From the NCBI GenBank assembly GCA_037444685.1, contig JBBILX010000001.1, forward strand, positions 62,001-126,000: a stretch of 64,000 nt of DNA. The letters run 5' to 3'. Positions 8,711 through 16,753 of the stretch are shown here, in pieces (position 1 is the stretch's first letter; each line of letters opens with the position of its first letter). Under the pieces are notes generated by a model. That model was given only the letters and a program-made list of their open reading frames with translations, was not told where the DNA came from and searched no databases. The stretch comes from UBA964 sp037444685 (GTDB taxonomy: Bacteria; Pseudomonadota; Gammaproteobacteria; Steroidobacterales; Steroidobacteraceae). The position numbers and the translations under genes are program-made.

Positions 8711-9751
8711 TCATGACCGGTGCACGAGTCGTGTCGATTGCTCGTACCAGCCCTTGCTGCGATTGACGATACGCACGACCAGCAGCATCACTGGCACCTC
8801 GATCAGTACGCCCACTACCGTCGCCAACGCAGCGCCGGACTCGAACCCGAACAGGCTGATGGCTGCAGCCACGGCCAACTCAAAGAAGTTGCTGGCGCCG
8901 ATCAGCGCGGACGGGCAGGCTACCTCGTGCGGCTCGCCGACCGCACGGTTGAGCCAGTACGCGAGGCTCGAATTCATCAGCACCTGAATCAGGATGGGCA
9001 CGGCGAGCAGGGCGATGACCAGCGGCTGGCCAAGGATGGCCTCGCCTTGGAACGCGAACAGCAAGACCAGCGTGGCCAGTAGCGCTCCGATCGACCAGGG
9101 GCCGATCCGCTGGAGCACACGATCCAGCGAGGCCTGGCCCTCGCGCAGCAGCCGGCGGCGCCAAAGTTGTGCCACGATGACCGGCACGACGATGTACAGC
9201 ACGACCGACGTGAGCAGGGTGTTCCAGGGAACGACGATCGAGGAGATGCCGAGCAGCAGGGCAACGATCGGCGCAAACGCGAACACCATGATGACGTCGT
9301 TCAGCGCCACCTGCGACAGCGTGAACAGCGGATGGCCATTGGCGAGCCGGCTCCAGACGAACACCATGGCGGTACAGGGCGCCGCGGCGAGCAGGATGAG
9401 GCCGGCGGTGTAGGACGCGATCTGGTCTTCCGGGAGCCAGGGCCTGAACAGATAGCCGATGAAGAAGGCGGCCAGCAGCGCCATCGAGAACGGCTTGACT
9501 GCCCAGTTGACGAAAAGCGTGACACCGATGCCCCGCCAGTGACGCTTCACTTCGCCCAGCGCGGCGAAGTCGATCCGCAGCAGCATCGGAATGATCATCA
9601 GCCAGATCAGGAGCGCCACGGGAAGATTGACGTTGGCGAACTCGGCTGCGCCGATTGCCTGAAAGGCGCCCGGCATCGCATGCCCCAGGGTGATGCCGAC
9701 GACAATGCAAATCGCGACCCACAGGGTCAGGTAGCGTTCAAAGGTGGACAT
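8711..9751 (-). CDS. acr3: ACR3-family arsenite efflux transporter
   Basis: Inner-membrane arsenite/H+ antiporter of the ACR3 (BASS-like) family, often named arsB. 346 aa with about ten hydrophobic segments. Family marks include LPVALLIWLMIIPMLLRIDF near the N-terminus, the conserved cysteine in AAAPCTAMVFVWS, and the second-repeat motif ALIGASNFFELAVAAAISLF. It is the last gene of arsR-arsC-acr3, 6 bases after arsC. ArsC reduces arsenate to arsenite, which this pump exports. Antimonite may also be a substrate, as for some family members. Confidence 0.95.
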   Translation of the reverse strand: MSTFERYLTLWVAICIVVGITLGHAMPGAFQAIGAAEFANVNLPVALLIWLMIIPMLLRIDFAALGEVKRHWRGIGVTLFVNWAVKPFSMALLAAFFIGYLFRPWLPEDQIASYTAGLILLAAAPCTAMVFVWSRLANGHPLFTLSQVALNDVIMVFAFAPIVALLLGISSIVVPWNTLLTSVVLYIVVPVIVAQLWRRRLLREGQASLDRVLQRIGPWSIGALLATLVLLFAFQGEAILGQPLVIALLAVPILIQVLMNSSLAYWLNRAVGEPHEVACPSALIGASNFFELAVAAAISLFGFESGAALATVVGVLIEVPVMLLVVRIVNRSKGWYEQSTRLVHRS

Positions 9752-9757
9752 GCTTCG

Positions 9758-10261
9758 TCAGGTGACCGTCGCGCCAATGCGATCCAGCTCAGCTTTCAAG
9801 CGGACGGGGTCATCGCGCAGCGTCTCGAGCGGCAGCGCCAGGAATGCCTCGATTCGGGAGCGCAAGGTCCGGTAGGCACGCATGAACTCCGCGTCGATCT
9901 GCTCGTCCGTGCCGCTTGCCCGTGCCGGATCGTCGACACCCCAGTGGGCGCGGATGGCCGATCCGAGGTACGCTGGGCAGGTCTCGCCGGCGGCGCTGCC
10001 ACACACGGTGATGACGACATCCGGTGTAACCGGCAAAGCTTCCCCGGACTTGCTGTGGCATCCGTCAGAGGAGATGCCTTCTTTCGCGAGCAATGCCAGT
10101 GACTTTGGATGGACCTGACCGGCAGGCTTGCTGCCCGCGCTCATCGCCCGCCAGCCCGCGGGTGCCAGATGATTGAAGGTGGCTTCCGCCAGGATCGAGC
10201 GGCAGGAGTTACCGGTACACAGGAACAGCAGGTTCATCGGGTCGTGCGCCGGGTCCTTCAT
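9758..10261 (-). CDS. arsC: Thioredoxin-coupled arsenate reductase
   Basis: Cytosolic reductase of arsenate to arsenite, of the low-molecular-weight phosphatase fold. 167 aa. The ATG at 10261 overlaps the arsR stop (ATGA), so translation is probably coupled; an internal ATG at 10237 also precedes the P-loop. The P-loop is LFLCTGNSCRS (CX5R). The redox pair of the thioredoxin-dependent class is present in TVCGSAAGETCP. A C-terminal tail after ALPLETLRDDPVRLK is typical. It lies between arsR and acr3 in one operon. Confidence 0.95.
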   Translation of the reverse strand: MKDPAHDPMNLLFLCTGNSCRSILAEATFNHLAPAGWRAMSAGSKPAGQVHPKSLALLAKEGISSDGCHSKSGEALPVTPDVVITVCGSAAGETCPAYLGSAIRAHWGVDDPARASGTDEQIDAEFMRAYRTLRSRIEAFLALPLETLRDDPVRLKAELDRIGATVT

Positions 10262-10605
10262 GCGGATTTCCTTGGCTTGCCGGCGGCCGTTGACTGACAG
10301 GCAGGAGCGCAGGCCCAAGTGCCTTGCCCGCAGCAATTCTCGGTCAGGAACGCCAGCAGATCGTTCATGCGATCGAAGTTGGCGCTGTAGTAGAGAAAGC
10401 GGCCCTCCCGGCGCACGACGACCAGATCGGCGTGATCCAGCGCCTTGAGGTGGAAAGACAGGGTGGGACCGGCGATGCCGAGTCGATCGGCGATCTCGCC
10501 GGCTGCAAATCCTTTCGGGCCTCGCTTGACCAATAGCCGATAAATCGCAAGCCGCGATTCCTGGGCCAGGGCAGCGAGCGCGGATACGGCGCGCTTAGAG
10601 TTCAC
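10258..10605 (-). CDS. arsR: ArsR-type arsenic-responsive repressor
   Basis: Winged-helix repressor of the ArsR/SmtB family controlling the ars operon. 115 aa from a GTG at 10605 (VNSKRAVSALAALAQESRLA), chosen because family members begin about ten residues before this helix; an ATG at 10644 would place the coding start inside the promoter. The recognition helix is AGPTLSFHLKALDHADLV and the wing is RREGRFLYYSA. The C-terminal ENCCGQGTWACAPAC holds a C-C-X5-C set like the arsenite sensor described for Acidithiobacillus ferrooxidans ArsR, rather than the E. coli helix-3 site. Confidence 0.93.
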   Translation of the reverse strand: MNSKRAVSALAALAQESRLAIYRLLVKRGPKGFAAGEIADRLGIAGPTLSFHLKALDHADLVVVRREGRFLYYSANFDRMNDLLAFLTENCCGQGTWACAPACQSTAAGKPRKSA

Positions 10606-10614
10606 ATTTCGATG

Positions 10615-10640
10615 TTTATAAAAATATTTAAAGATGTCAA
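10615..10640 (-). promoter_or_regulatory. Promoter of the arsRC-acr3 operon
   Basis: On the reverse strand a consensus -35 TTGACA (10640-10635) is followed by AT-rich sequence and TATAAA (10620-10615), 14 bases away; TAAACA at 10618-10613 would give 16. The arsR GTG is only about 10 bases further. The AT-rich block, unusual in this GC-rich window, is the likely ArsR operator as well. Confidence 0.55.
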
Positions 10641-10644
10641 GCAC

Positions 10645-11176
10645 ATCCAGATGCTGCGTGAATCGCCTGCCTCTGTGACCCGTGTGCGGGGAGGGCAGCG
10701 GTCAACGTTCCAACCATCGATACTGCTTCGGCTTGTGGTAGCGGACTGCTCCAACGAGTGCCCGTTGGGGTGCAGGTTTCTAGGCGAACGCCGACGAGCG
10801 GCGCTGGGTCAGTGGTTCTGCCTGCATCCGACGCGGGCGCCAGACCGGGCTTTTCGAAGATCACCTCGATCGCCACGTCATCGCGATGGCGGAAGTGACG
10901 CAAGCGCAATCCATCGGTGCGTCAGCTCGCGTGACGGCTGGGTTCCCGGACGACTGTCGCCGATGGGCAGCCTTGGGGTCTTGACGAGGCGACTGAGGCG
11001 ATTCACACGCTATACTGCCCGTTACTCGGGCAGTAGAAGCCGAATCATCCGGCTCGGCTGGCGGCCGTCGTCGAGTGAGCAAGAGCCCGGCCATGCGAGG
11101 ACTCAGGACCCGTACAGCACGTCCAGGGCCGCGAAGCCGCCTCTTAACGTATTGAAATATAATGATAAAGTTTTGA
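10645..11176. other. Gene-free stretch between ars operon and tRNA-Leu
   Basis: About 530 bases with no supported coding region. Open frames here have atypical composition and no motif; the longest one runs through the tRNA. It holds a 9-bp hairpin (11013-11035) and an AT-rich patch at about 11147-11176 just past the tRNA 3' end. It is plausibly the edge of an acquired segment. Confidence 0.5.
11013..11035. repeat. Perfect 9-bp inverted repeat
   Basis: TACTGCCCG at 11013-11021, loop TTACT, then CGGGCAGTA at 11027-11035. A perfect stem in a gene-free region. There is no T tract on either strand, so it is not a classical terminator. It could be a binding site or an RNA hairpin. Confidence 0.6.
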
Positions 11177-11261
<85 letters not shown>

Positions 11262-11286
11262 GATGAGTGCGGGTTCAGGGCGGCGC

Positions 11287-11315
11287 AATCTACGCACGGG
11301 GACGAAGGCTGTCAA
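11287..11315 (-). promoter_or_regulatory. Promoter of tRNA-Leu
   Basis: Reverse strand: TTGACA (11315-11310), a 17-base spacer, then TAGATT (11292-11287). Transcription would start about 20 bases before the tRNA 5' end. The -35 ends immediately beside the proposed TTG start of rnr on the opposite strand. Confidence 0.75.
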
Positions 11316-13325
11316 TTGAAGCGTAAGCGATCTCGATCAACGCGATCAGGGACCGGCCGCCGCGCGAAGCTCGCGAGCAGCGCCGGCGCGGCATCTCGCG
11401 GTCGGCCGGCGAAGCCGATCGGCGCGCTCGAAGGCGTGGTCAGCGGGCACCGCGCCGGCTTTGGTTTCGTGAAGGTCGAAGGCAGGGATGAGAGCGTGTT
11501 CCTGCCACCACGCCAGATGCACGGACTGACGAGCGGCGATCGGGTCCGGATCGCGGTGACTCGTGCCGCGGATGGACGGTACGCGGGCGAGGTGCTCGAG
11601 GTCCTCGCGCGCGGCGTCACGTCATTCCTCGGCACCGTGGAGACGGCGGGGCGCTCGGCCTGGGTGCACGCGGTGGATCGACGGCTCGGACTGCGTGCGC
11701 ACGTGCCGCCGGAGGCGCTGAACGGCGCGCGTGCCGGCGACTGGGTCATCGCGCGCATCGCGCGGCACGCTTCGGCCACACAGGCCGCGACGGCGCGCAT
11801 CGAACGGCGACTCGATCCGCTGAAGCCGCTCGAGCTGGCGACGGAGTCGGCGATCGCGAAGCACGACCTTCCTGTGGAGTTCCCGCCGGACGCGCTGCGT
11901 GAGGCGGAGCGCTTTGGCGAGTGCGTCGACCCAACGGAGGCGCGTCGGCGCGTCGACTTGCGCGAGCTGCCGCTCGTGACGATAGACGGGCCGGACGCGC
12001 GTGACTTCGACGATGCGGTCTATGCAGAGAGCAGCGCACGCGGCTTCCGGCTGCTCGTCGCGATCGCGGACGTGAGCCACTACGTTCGACCGGGCAGTGC
12101 GCTCGACGAAGAGGCGCGGCGGCGCGGGACCTCCGTGTACTTTCCGCGGCGTGTTCTGCCCATGCTGCCGACCGCGCTGTCGGATCACCTGTGCTCGCTG
12201 ACGCCGGAGGTGGATCGGCTGTGCTTTGCGGCGGACCTCGAGATCTCTAAGACGGGCCAGCTTCGTAGCGCGCGCTTCTATCCGGCCGTGATGCGTTCAC
12301 ACGCTCGTCTGACCTACGACCAGGTATTCGCGGCGCTGTTCGAGCGCAGCGTGTCGGCGCGTCGAGCGCTCGGGCCGCTCGTCGACCGCCTCGAGCCGCT
12401 CGTGACGGTCTATCGCGCGCTGCACAGGGCGCGCCGTCGACGCGGCGCGCTCGACTTTGAAAGTACCGAGGCGACCTTCGAATTCGATGAGTCGCAGGCG
12501 ATCAGGACGGTGAGTCGTTACACGCGCAACGAAGCGCACAAGCTGATCGAGGAGTGCATGATCCTCGCGAACGTCGCGGTGGCGCGCGAGCTGCTTGCGG
12601 CGCGCGTGCCGACGCTGTTTCGCGTGCACGCCCAGCCGGAGACCAAGAAGCTCGACCTGCTGCTCGAGGTGCTCGGCGCGATGGGGCTCGGCGTCGAGCT
12701 GCCCGAGCAGCCGGCGCCGCGCGATCTTCGCGCGATCAGCGAGCGGCTCGCACACCGCCCGGAGCGTCCGTTCGTCGAGTCCCTGGTGGTGCGCGCGATG
12801 CCGCAGGCCGTCTATCAGCCGGCGAACATCGGTCACTTCGGGCTGGCGCTGCGCGAGTACACGCATTTCACTTCGCCGATCCGCCGCTACCCTGACCTCG
12901 TGGTGCACCGCTCGCTGAAGGCGCGACTCGCGGCACCGGATCCGAGCGGGCGGATTTGCAGTACCGAGGAACTGGCGGTGCTCGGCGAGTCGACCTCGAG
13001 GCTCGAAAAGCGCGCCGACGAGGCGGACCGTTACGTCGACACCTTCCTCAAATGCAGTTTCCTGCGCGAGCGCCTCGGCCAGACCTTCGAGGGAATCGTG
13101 ACGACGGTGGTCGAGTTTGGCTGTTTCGTGCAACTCCTCGAGGTCGGTGTGGACGGGCTTCTGCACCTCGACAGTCTGCGCGACGATGACTACCGGCTGG
13201 AACCGCACGGGCACGCCTGGGTGGGCCGGCACTCGAAGCGGCGTCTCGCGCCGGGAGCGAGGGTGCGCGTGATCGTCACCCATGCGAACCCGACCGAGGC
13301 CCTCGTCGACCTCGAACTCGACTGA
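11316..13325 (+). CDS. rnr: Ribonuclease R
   Basis: Processive 3'-5' exoribonuclease of the RNase II family, degrading structured RNA. 669 aa from a TTG at 11316, the most upstream start in frame, with weak ribosome-site support. There is a basic N-terminal tail, then cold-shock-like domains (GFGFVKVEGRDESVFLPP). The catalytic RNB domain has DGPDARDFDDAVYAE, with the Mg-binding aspartates, and HFTSPIRRYPDLVVHR. A C-terminal S1 domain begins at GQTFEGIVTTVVEFGCFVQL. It is shorter than E. coli RNase R (813 aa), lacking the N-terminal helix-turn-helix. The order rnr-rlmB-rpsF-rpsR-rplI is as in E. coli. Confidence 0.93.
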   Translation: MKRKRSRSTRSGTGRRAKLASSAGAASRGRPAKPIGALEGVVSGHRAGFGFVKVEGRDESVFLPPRQMHGLTSGDRVRIAVTRAADGRYAGEVLEVLARGVTSFLGTVETAGRSAWVHAVDRRLGLRAHVPPEALNGARAGDWVIARIARHASATQAATARIERRLDPLKPLELATESAIAKHDLPVEFPPDALREAERFGECVDPTEARRRVDLRELPLVTIDGPDARDFDDAVYAESSARGFRLLVAIADVSHYVRPGSALDEEARRRGTSVYFPRRVLPMLPTALSDHLCSLTPEVDRLCFAADLEISKTGQLRSARFYPAVMRSHARLTYDQVFAALFERSVSARRALGPLVDRLEPLVTVYRALHRARRRRGALDFESTEATFEFDESQAIRTVSRYTRNEAHKLIEECMILANVAVARELLAARVPTLFRVHAQPETKKLDLLLEVLGAMGLGVELPEQPAPRDLRAISERLAHRPERPFVESLVVRAMPQAVYQPANIGHFGLALREYTHFTSPIRRYPDLVVHRSLKARLAAPDPSGRICSTEELAVLGESTSRLEKRADEADRYVDTFLKCSFLRERLGQTFEGIVTTVVEFGCFVQLLEVGVDGLLHLDSLRDDDYRLEPHGHAWVGRHSKRRLAPGARVRVIVTHANPTEALVDLELD

Positions 13326-13351
13326 GCCATCACCAGCCTCAAGACCGCGAA

Positions 13352-14134
13352 GTGGCCGCAACCGAGACGCTCTATGGACTGCATGCGGTGCGCACGCTGC
13401 TGCAACGCGCGCCGCAGCGGCTGTATCGCCTGCGGATTGCGAGAGGCCGCGATGATCCACGGATCGCGGAGCTGCTGCGACTCGCCCAGGCGGCGGGTTG
13501 CGTAGTGCAGCGCGTCGACACCAAGACGCTGCAGCGGGAACTCGGCGCAGCGGTGCACCAGGGCGTGGTTGCCGACGTCGAGCCGCTGCGACCCTGGACT
13601 GAGGACGAGCTGCTCGGTGCGTTGCAGGCAGCCGCTGGGCAGCATGCGACGGTGGGCGGCGCCGACGGCGAGGATCCGCTGCTGCTCGTGCTCGATGGCG
13701 TGCAGGATCCGCACAACCTCGGCGCCTGTCTGCGGACCGCCGACTGCTGTGGCGTGCTCGCTGTCGTCGTCCCGCGCGACCGCGCGGTGCAGGTCAACGC
13801 GACGGTCCGCAAGGTCGCTGCGGGCGCCGCGGAGACGACGCCGGTCGTGACGGTCACGAACCTCGCTCGCACGCTGCAGTTGTTGAAGGAGGCAGGGCTG
13901 TGGATCGTGGGCGCAGACGTGGCTGGATCGAAGGCGGCGGCCGAGTCAGACCTCAAGGGGCCGCTGGCGATCGTGATGGGCGCGGAGGGCAGCGGCCTGC
14001 GACAGTTGACGCGCCAGCGCTGCGATTTCCTGGTCCGCCTGCCGACGCGAGGGGCCGTCGAGAGTCTGAACGTCTCTGTCGCCACGGGGATGCTGCTCTA
14101 CGAGGCCCTGCGGCAACGCGGAAGATTCGTGTGA
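13352..14134 (+). CDS. rlmB: 23S rRNA (guanosine-2'-O)-methyltransferase RlmB
   Basis: SpoU-family enzyme methylating the 2'-OH of G2251 in 23S rRNA (E. coli numbering). 260 aa from a GTG at 13352. The N-terminal L30e-like substrate domain begins LYGLHAVRTLLQ. The C-terminal trefoil-knot domain carries motif 1 DGVQDPHNLGACLRTADCCG, motif 2 IVMGAEGSGL and motif 3 VRLPTRGAVESLNVSVATGM. It follows rnr by 26 bases and is probably co-transcribed with it. Confidence 0.95.
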   Translation: MAATETLYGLHAVRTLLQRAPQRLYRLRIARGRDDPRIAELLRLAQAAGCVVQRVDTKTLQRELGAAVHQGVVADVEPLRPWTEDELLGALQAAAGQHATVGGADGEDPLLLVLDGVQDPHNLGACLRTADCCGVLAVVVPRDRAVQVNATVRKVAAGAAETTPVVTVTNLARTLQLLKEAGLWIVGADVAGSKAAAESDLKGPLAIVMGAEGSGLRQLTRQRCDFLVRLPTRGAVESLNVSVATGMLLYEALRQRGRFV

Positions 14135-14156
14135 ACGCCTGATTCGCATCGCCCGT

Positions 14157-14185
14157 TTGCACGCATTGCGGCGCTCGGCTATGCT
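14157..14185 (+). promoter_or_regulatory. Promoter of the rpsF-rpsR-rplI operon
   Basis: TTGCAC (14157-14162), a 17-base spacer, and TATGCT (14180-14185), about 80 bases before rpsF. This is the best sigma-70-like match between rlmB and rpsF. Confidence 0.6.
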
Positions 14186-14191
14186 TCGCGC

Positions 14192-14227
14192 CCCCTTATC
14201 TTCGGGGACTTCCTTGCCGCACCGGCA
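14192..14227 (+). promoter_or_regulatory. Possible S6:S18 autoregulatory leader hairpins
   Basis: The rpsF leader holds CCCC/GGGG arms (14192-14195 and 14204-14207) and a perfect TGCCG-CAC-CGGCA hairpin (14215-14227). Leaders of bacterial rpsF mRNAs are known to bind the S6:S18 complex through a CCG-bearing hairpin; whether this one matches that model is unverified. Confidence 0.3.
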
Positions 14228-14264
14228 GCCTCGTCGGGCGGCTTGACAGCCACAAGGAGATGAC

Positions 14265-14666
14265 ATGAGGCATTACGAGATCGTGTTCCTGGTCCATCCG
14301 GACCAGAGTGAACAGGTGCCCGCGATGATCGAGCGCTACAAGGGCATGATCGCCCAGGGTGGTGGCAAGGTGCATCGGCTCGAGGACTGGGGGCGCCGAC
14401 AGCTGGCTTATCCGATCGCGAAGGTGCACAAGGCGCACTACGTGCTGATGAATATCGAGGCGGACCAGAAGACGCTCGGCGAACTGACCGGCGCTTTCCG
14501 CTTCAGCGACGCGGTGCTGCGTCATCTGGTGATCAAGATGGACGAGGCGGTCACCGAACCCTCGCCCATGGCCCGCGAGGCCGAGGAAGAAGCGAGCGGC
14601 GAGCGACGTGAGCGTCGCGAGCGTCCTGATTTCGGCGACGACGAAACGATGGGAGACAACGCGTGA
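14265..14666 (+). CDS. rpsF: 30S ribosomal protein S6
   Basis: Small-subunit protein that binds as a pair with S18 on the platform. 133 aa, with AAGGAG upstream of the ATG at 14265. The core MRHYEIVFLVHPDQSEQVPA...WGRRQLAYPIAKVHKAHYVL is typical. A charged C-terminal tail (RERRERPDFGD...) extends past the fold, where some species add glutamates. It overlaps rpsR by 4 bases (GTGA). Confidence 0.98.
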   Translation: MRHYEIVFLVHPDQSEQVPAMIERYKGMIAQGGGKVHRLEDWGRRQLAYPIAKVHKAHYVLMNIEADQKTLGELTGAFRFSDAVLRHLVIKMDEAVTEPSPMAREAEEEASGERRERRERPDFGDDETMGDNA

Positions 14667-14902
14667 ACAATGGCAAGCCGGGCCGCTTCACGCGGCGCAA
14701 GAAGTTCTGCCGCTTCACGGCCGACGACGTCAAGCAGATCGACTACAAGGAACTTTCGACCCTGAAGGCCTACATCACCGAAACCGGCAAGATCGTGCCG
14801 AGCCGCATCACGGGCACCCGGTCTTTCTACCAGCGCCAGCTTGCGCAGGCCGTGCGCCGCGCGCGTTTCCTCGCGCTTCTGCCGTATACCGACCAGCATT
14901 GA
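14663..14902 (+). CDS. rpsR: 30S ribosomal protein S18
   Basis: Binds S6 and 16S rRNA on the small subunit. 79 aa from a GTG at 14663 overlapping the rpsF stop, so translation is coupled. The family core KKFCRFTADDVKQIDYKE and KIVPSRITGTR is present, and the C-terminus RRARFLALLPYTDQH is typical. One of the shortest genes here, and complete. Confidence 0.98.
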   Translation: MNNGKPGRFTRRKKFCRFTADDVKQIDYKELSTLKAYITETGKIVPSRITGTRSFYQRQLAQAVRRARFLALLPYTDQH

Positions 14903-14925
14903 TCGGCGCGCCAAGGAGTCAGTCC

Positions 14926-15375
14926 ATGGAAGTCATTCTGCTGACCAAGGTGGCCAACCTCGGCAACATTGGTGACCGCGTCAAGGTCAAGTCGGGCTAT
15001 GGCCGCAACTACCTGCTGCCGCAGGGCAAGGCAACGCTGGCGACGCCCGCGAACATCAGGATCTTCGAGGCGCGCCGCGCAGAACTCGAGAAGGCGGCCA
15101 GCGAGGCGCTGAGGTCCGCTCAGGCGCGTGCCGAGGCCATGAAGGAGTTCAAGCTCACCGTGACAGCCAAGGCCGGCAGCGAAGGCAAGCTGTTCGGCTC
15201 GATCGGCACGACGGACATCGCCGAGGCCTGCACGCGTGCTGGACACACGGTCGCGCGCAGCGAGGTTCGTCTCGGCTCGGGTCCGATCCGTTCGGTTGGC
15301 GAGCACCTCGTCACGCTGCATCTGCACACGGACGTCGACGTGCAGCTGCCCGTGATCGTCGTCGCGGAAGAGTGA
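14926..15375 (+). CDS. rplI: 50S ribosomal protein L9
   Basis: Large-subunit protein with two domains joined by a long helix, near the L1 stalk. 149 aa from the ATG at 14926, with AAGGAG (14912-14917) upstream; longer open-frame starts fall inside rpsF/rpsR. The N-terminal domain is MEVILLTKVANLGNIGDRVK...GYGRNYLLPQGKA. The C-terminal domain has GKLFGSIGTTDIAEA. It overlaps dnaB by 4 bases (GTGA). Confidence 0.98.
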   Translation: MEVILLTKVANLGNIGDRVKVKSGYGRNYLLPQGKATLATPANIRIFEARRAELEKAASEALRSAQARAEAMKEFKLTVTAKAGSEGKLFGSIGTTDIAEACTRAGHTVARSEVRLGSGPIRSVGEHLVTLHLHTDVDVQLPVIVVAEE

Positions 15376-16745
15376 GCCGCAGCGACGAGTTGCGTGCCCC
15401 ACCACATTCCGTCGAGGCGGAGCAGTCCGTCCTCGGCGGGTTGCTCCTCGACGCCAGCGCCTGGGACAGCGTGGCCGACGTCGTCCGTGGCGACGATTTC
15501 TACCGTCCCGACCATCGGCTGATATTCAAAGCGATCGGGCACCTCGCGTCGCAGGGCAAGCCCTGCGACGTGATCACCGTCAGCGAGCAGCTCGAGCGTC
15601 GCGCGGAGCTCGACGAGGCCGGCGGCCGTGCCTACCTCGGCACGCTCGCGCGCGACACGCCTGGCGCCGTCAACGTCCGATTCTATGCACAGATCGTCCG
15701 CGAGCGGGCACTGCTTCGCCGGCTCGCGGAGGTCGGCGCCGAGATTGCCGCGAGCGTCTATCGGAACGAAGGCGAGAGTGCGCGCGAGCTCGTCGACAAG
15801 GCCGAGCGTCAGGTCTTCGAGATCGCCGAGATGGGCTCGCGCGGCCGGTTCGAAGGCGCAGTGTCGATCCAGACGCTGATGCCCGGCCTGATCGACCAGA
15901 TCGACGAGTGGCATGCGAATCCGGGCGGCCTGCGCGGTCTGGCGACGGGCTTCGAGGATTTCGACCGCAAGACCGGCGGGCTGAGACCCGGCGATCTCGT
16001 CGTGGTGGCCGGGCGTCCGTCGATGGGCAAGACGACGCTTGCCGTCAACATGGCCGAGTACGCGGCGCTCAAGGGTGACATTAAGGCGTCGGTGGCGATC
16101 TTCTCGATGGAGATGCCGGCCGATCAGCTCATGACGCGCATGCTCGCGTCGGTCGGCCGCGTCTCACTGGCCCACATCCGCAGTGGCGAGATCTCCGATG
16201 ACGACTGGCCGCGGATCAGCGGTGCGGCCGGCCAGCTCTCCGAGGCGCGGATCTTCATCGACGAGACGCCGGGGCTCACGCCGACCGAGCTGCGCGCGCG
16301 CGCGCGTCGCGTCAAGCGCGAGCATGGCCTGGATCTGGTGGTCGTCGACTACCTGCAGCTGATGCATGTCCCTGGCAACAAGGAGAATCGCGCGACCGAA
16401 ATCGCGGAGATCTCGCGTGGCCTCAAGGCGCTGGCCAAGGAACTCGCCTGCCCGGTGATCGCTCTCTCGCAGCTCAACCGCGGCGTCGAGCAGCGAACAG
16501 ACAAGAAGCCGGTGATGTCTGACCTCCGCGAGTCGGGCGCCATCGAGCAGGATGCCGACATGATCCTGCTGATCTATCGCGAAGAGGTCTACGACAAGAA
16601 CACCACGAAGAAAGGGATCGCCGAAATCGATCTCGCCAAGCACCGCAATGGCGAGACCGGCACGTTCCTTCTGACTTTCCAGGGACAATACTCGCGTTTC
16701 GTGAATTACGCGCCCGATTCATACGCCGAGGGCGTACTGCGCTGA
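15372..16745 (+). CDS. dnaB: Replicative DNA helicase DnaB
   Basis: Hexameric 5'-3' helicase of the replication fork. 457 aa from a GTG at 15372 overlapping the rplI stop. The N-terminal domain starts HSVEAEQSVLGGLLLD. The RecA-like motor has Walker A GRPSMGKT (about residues 214-221), Walker B LDLVVVDYLQLM, and DLRESGAIEQDADMILLIYR. No intein is present. It sits between rplI and alr, as in E. coli. Confidence 0.98.
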   Translation: MSRSDELRAPPHSVEAEQSVLGGLLLDASAWDSVADVVRGDDFYRPDHRLIFKAIGHLASQGKPCDVITVSEQLERRAELDEAGGRAYLGTLARDTPGAVNVRFYAQIVRERALLRRLAEVGAEIAASVYRNEGESARELVDKAERQVFEIAEMGSRGRFEGAVSIQTLMPGLIDQIDEWHANPGGLRGLATGFEDFDRKTGGLRPGDLVVVAGRPSMGKTTLAVNMAEYAALKGDIKASVAIFSMEMPADQLMTRMLASVGRVSLAHIRSGEISDDDWPRISGAAGQLSEARIFIDETPGLTPTELRARARRVKREHGLDLVVVDYLQLMHVPGNKENRATEIAEISRGLKALAKELACPVIALSQLNRGVEQRTDKKPVMSDLRESGAIEQDADMILLIYREEVYDKNTTKKGIAEIDLAKHRNGETGTFLLTFQGQYSRFVNYAPDSYAEGVLR

Positions 16746-16753
16746 GCCCGCGG

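Noticed and set aside
8268..8714. Reverse open frame after acr3 as a fourth ars gene
   Set aside because: It overlaps the acr3 end, is antisense to the receptor relic, and shows no arsH, arsN or other ars-family motif.
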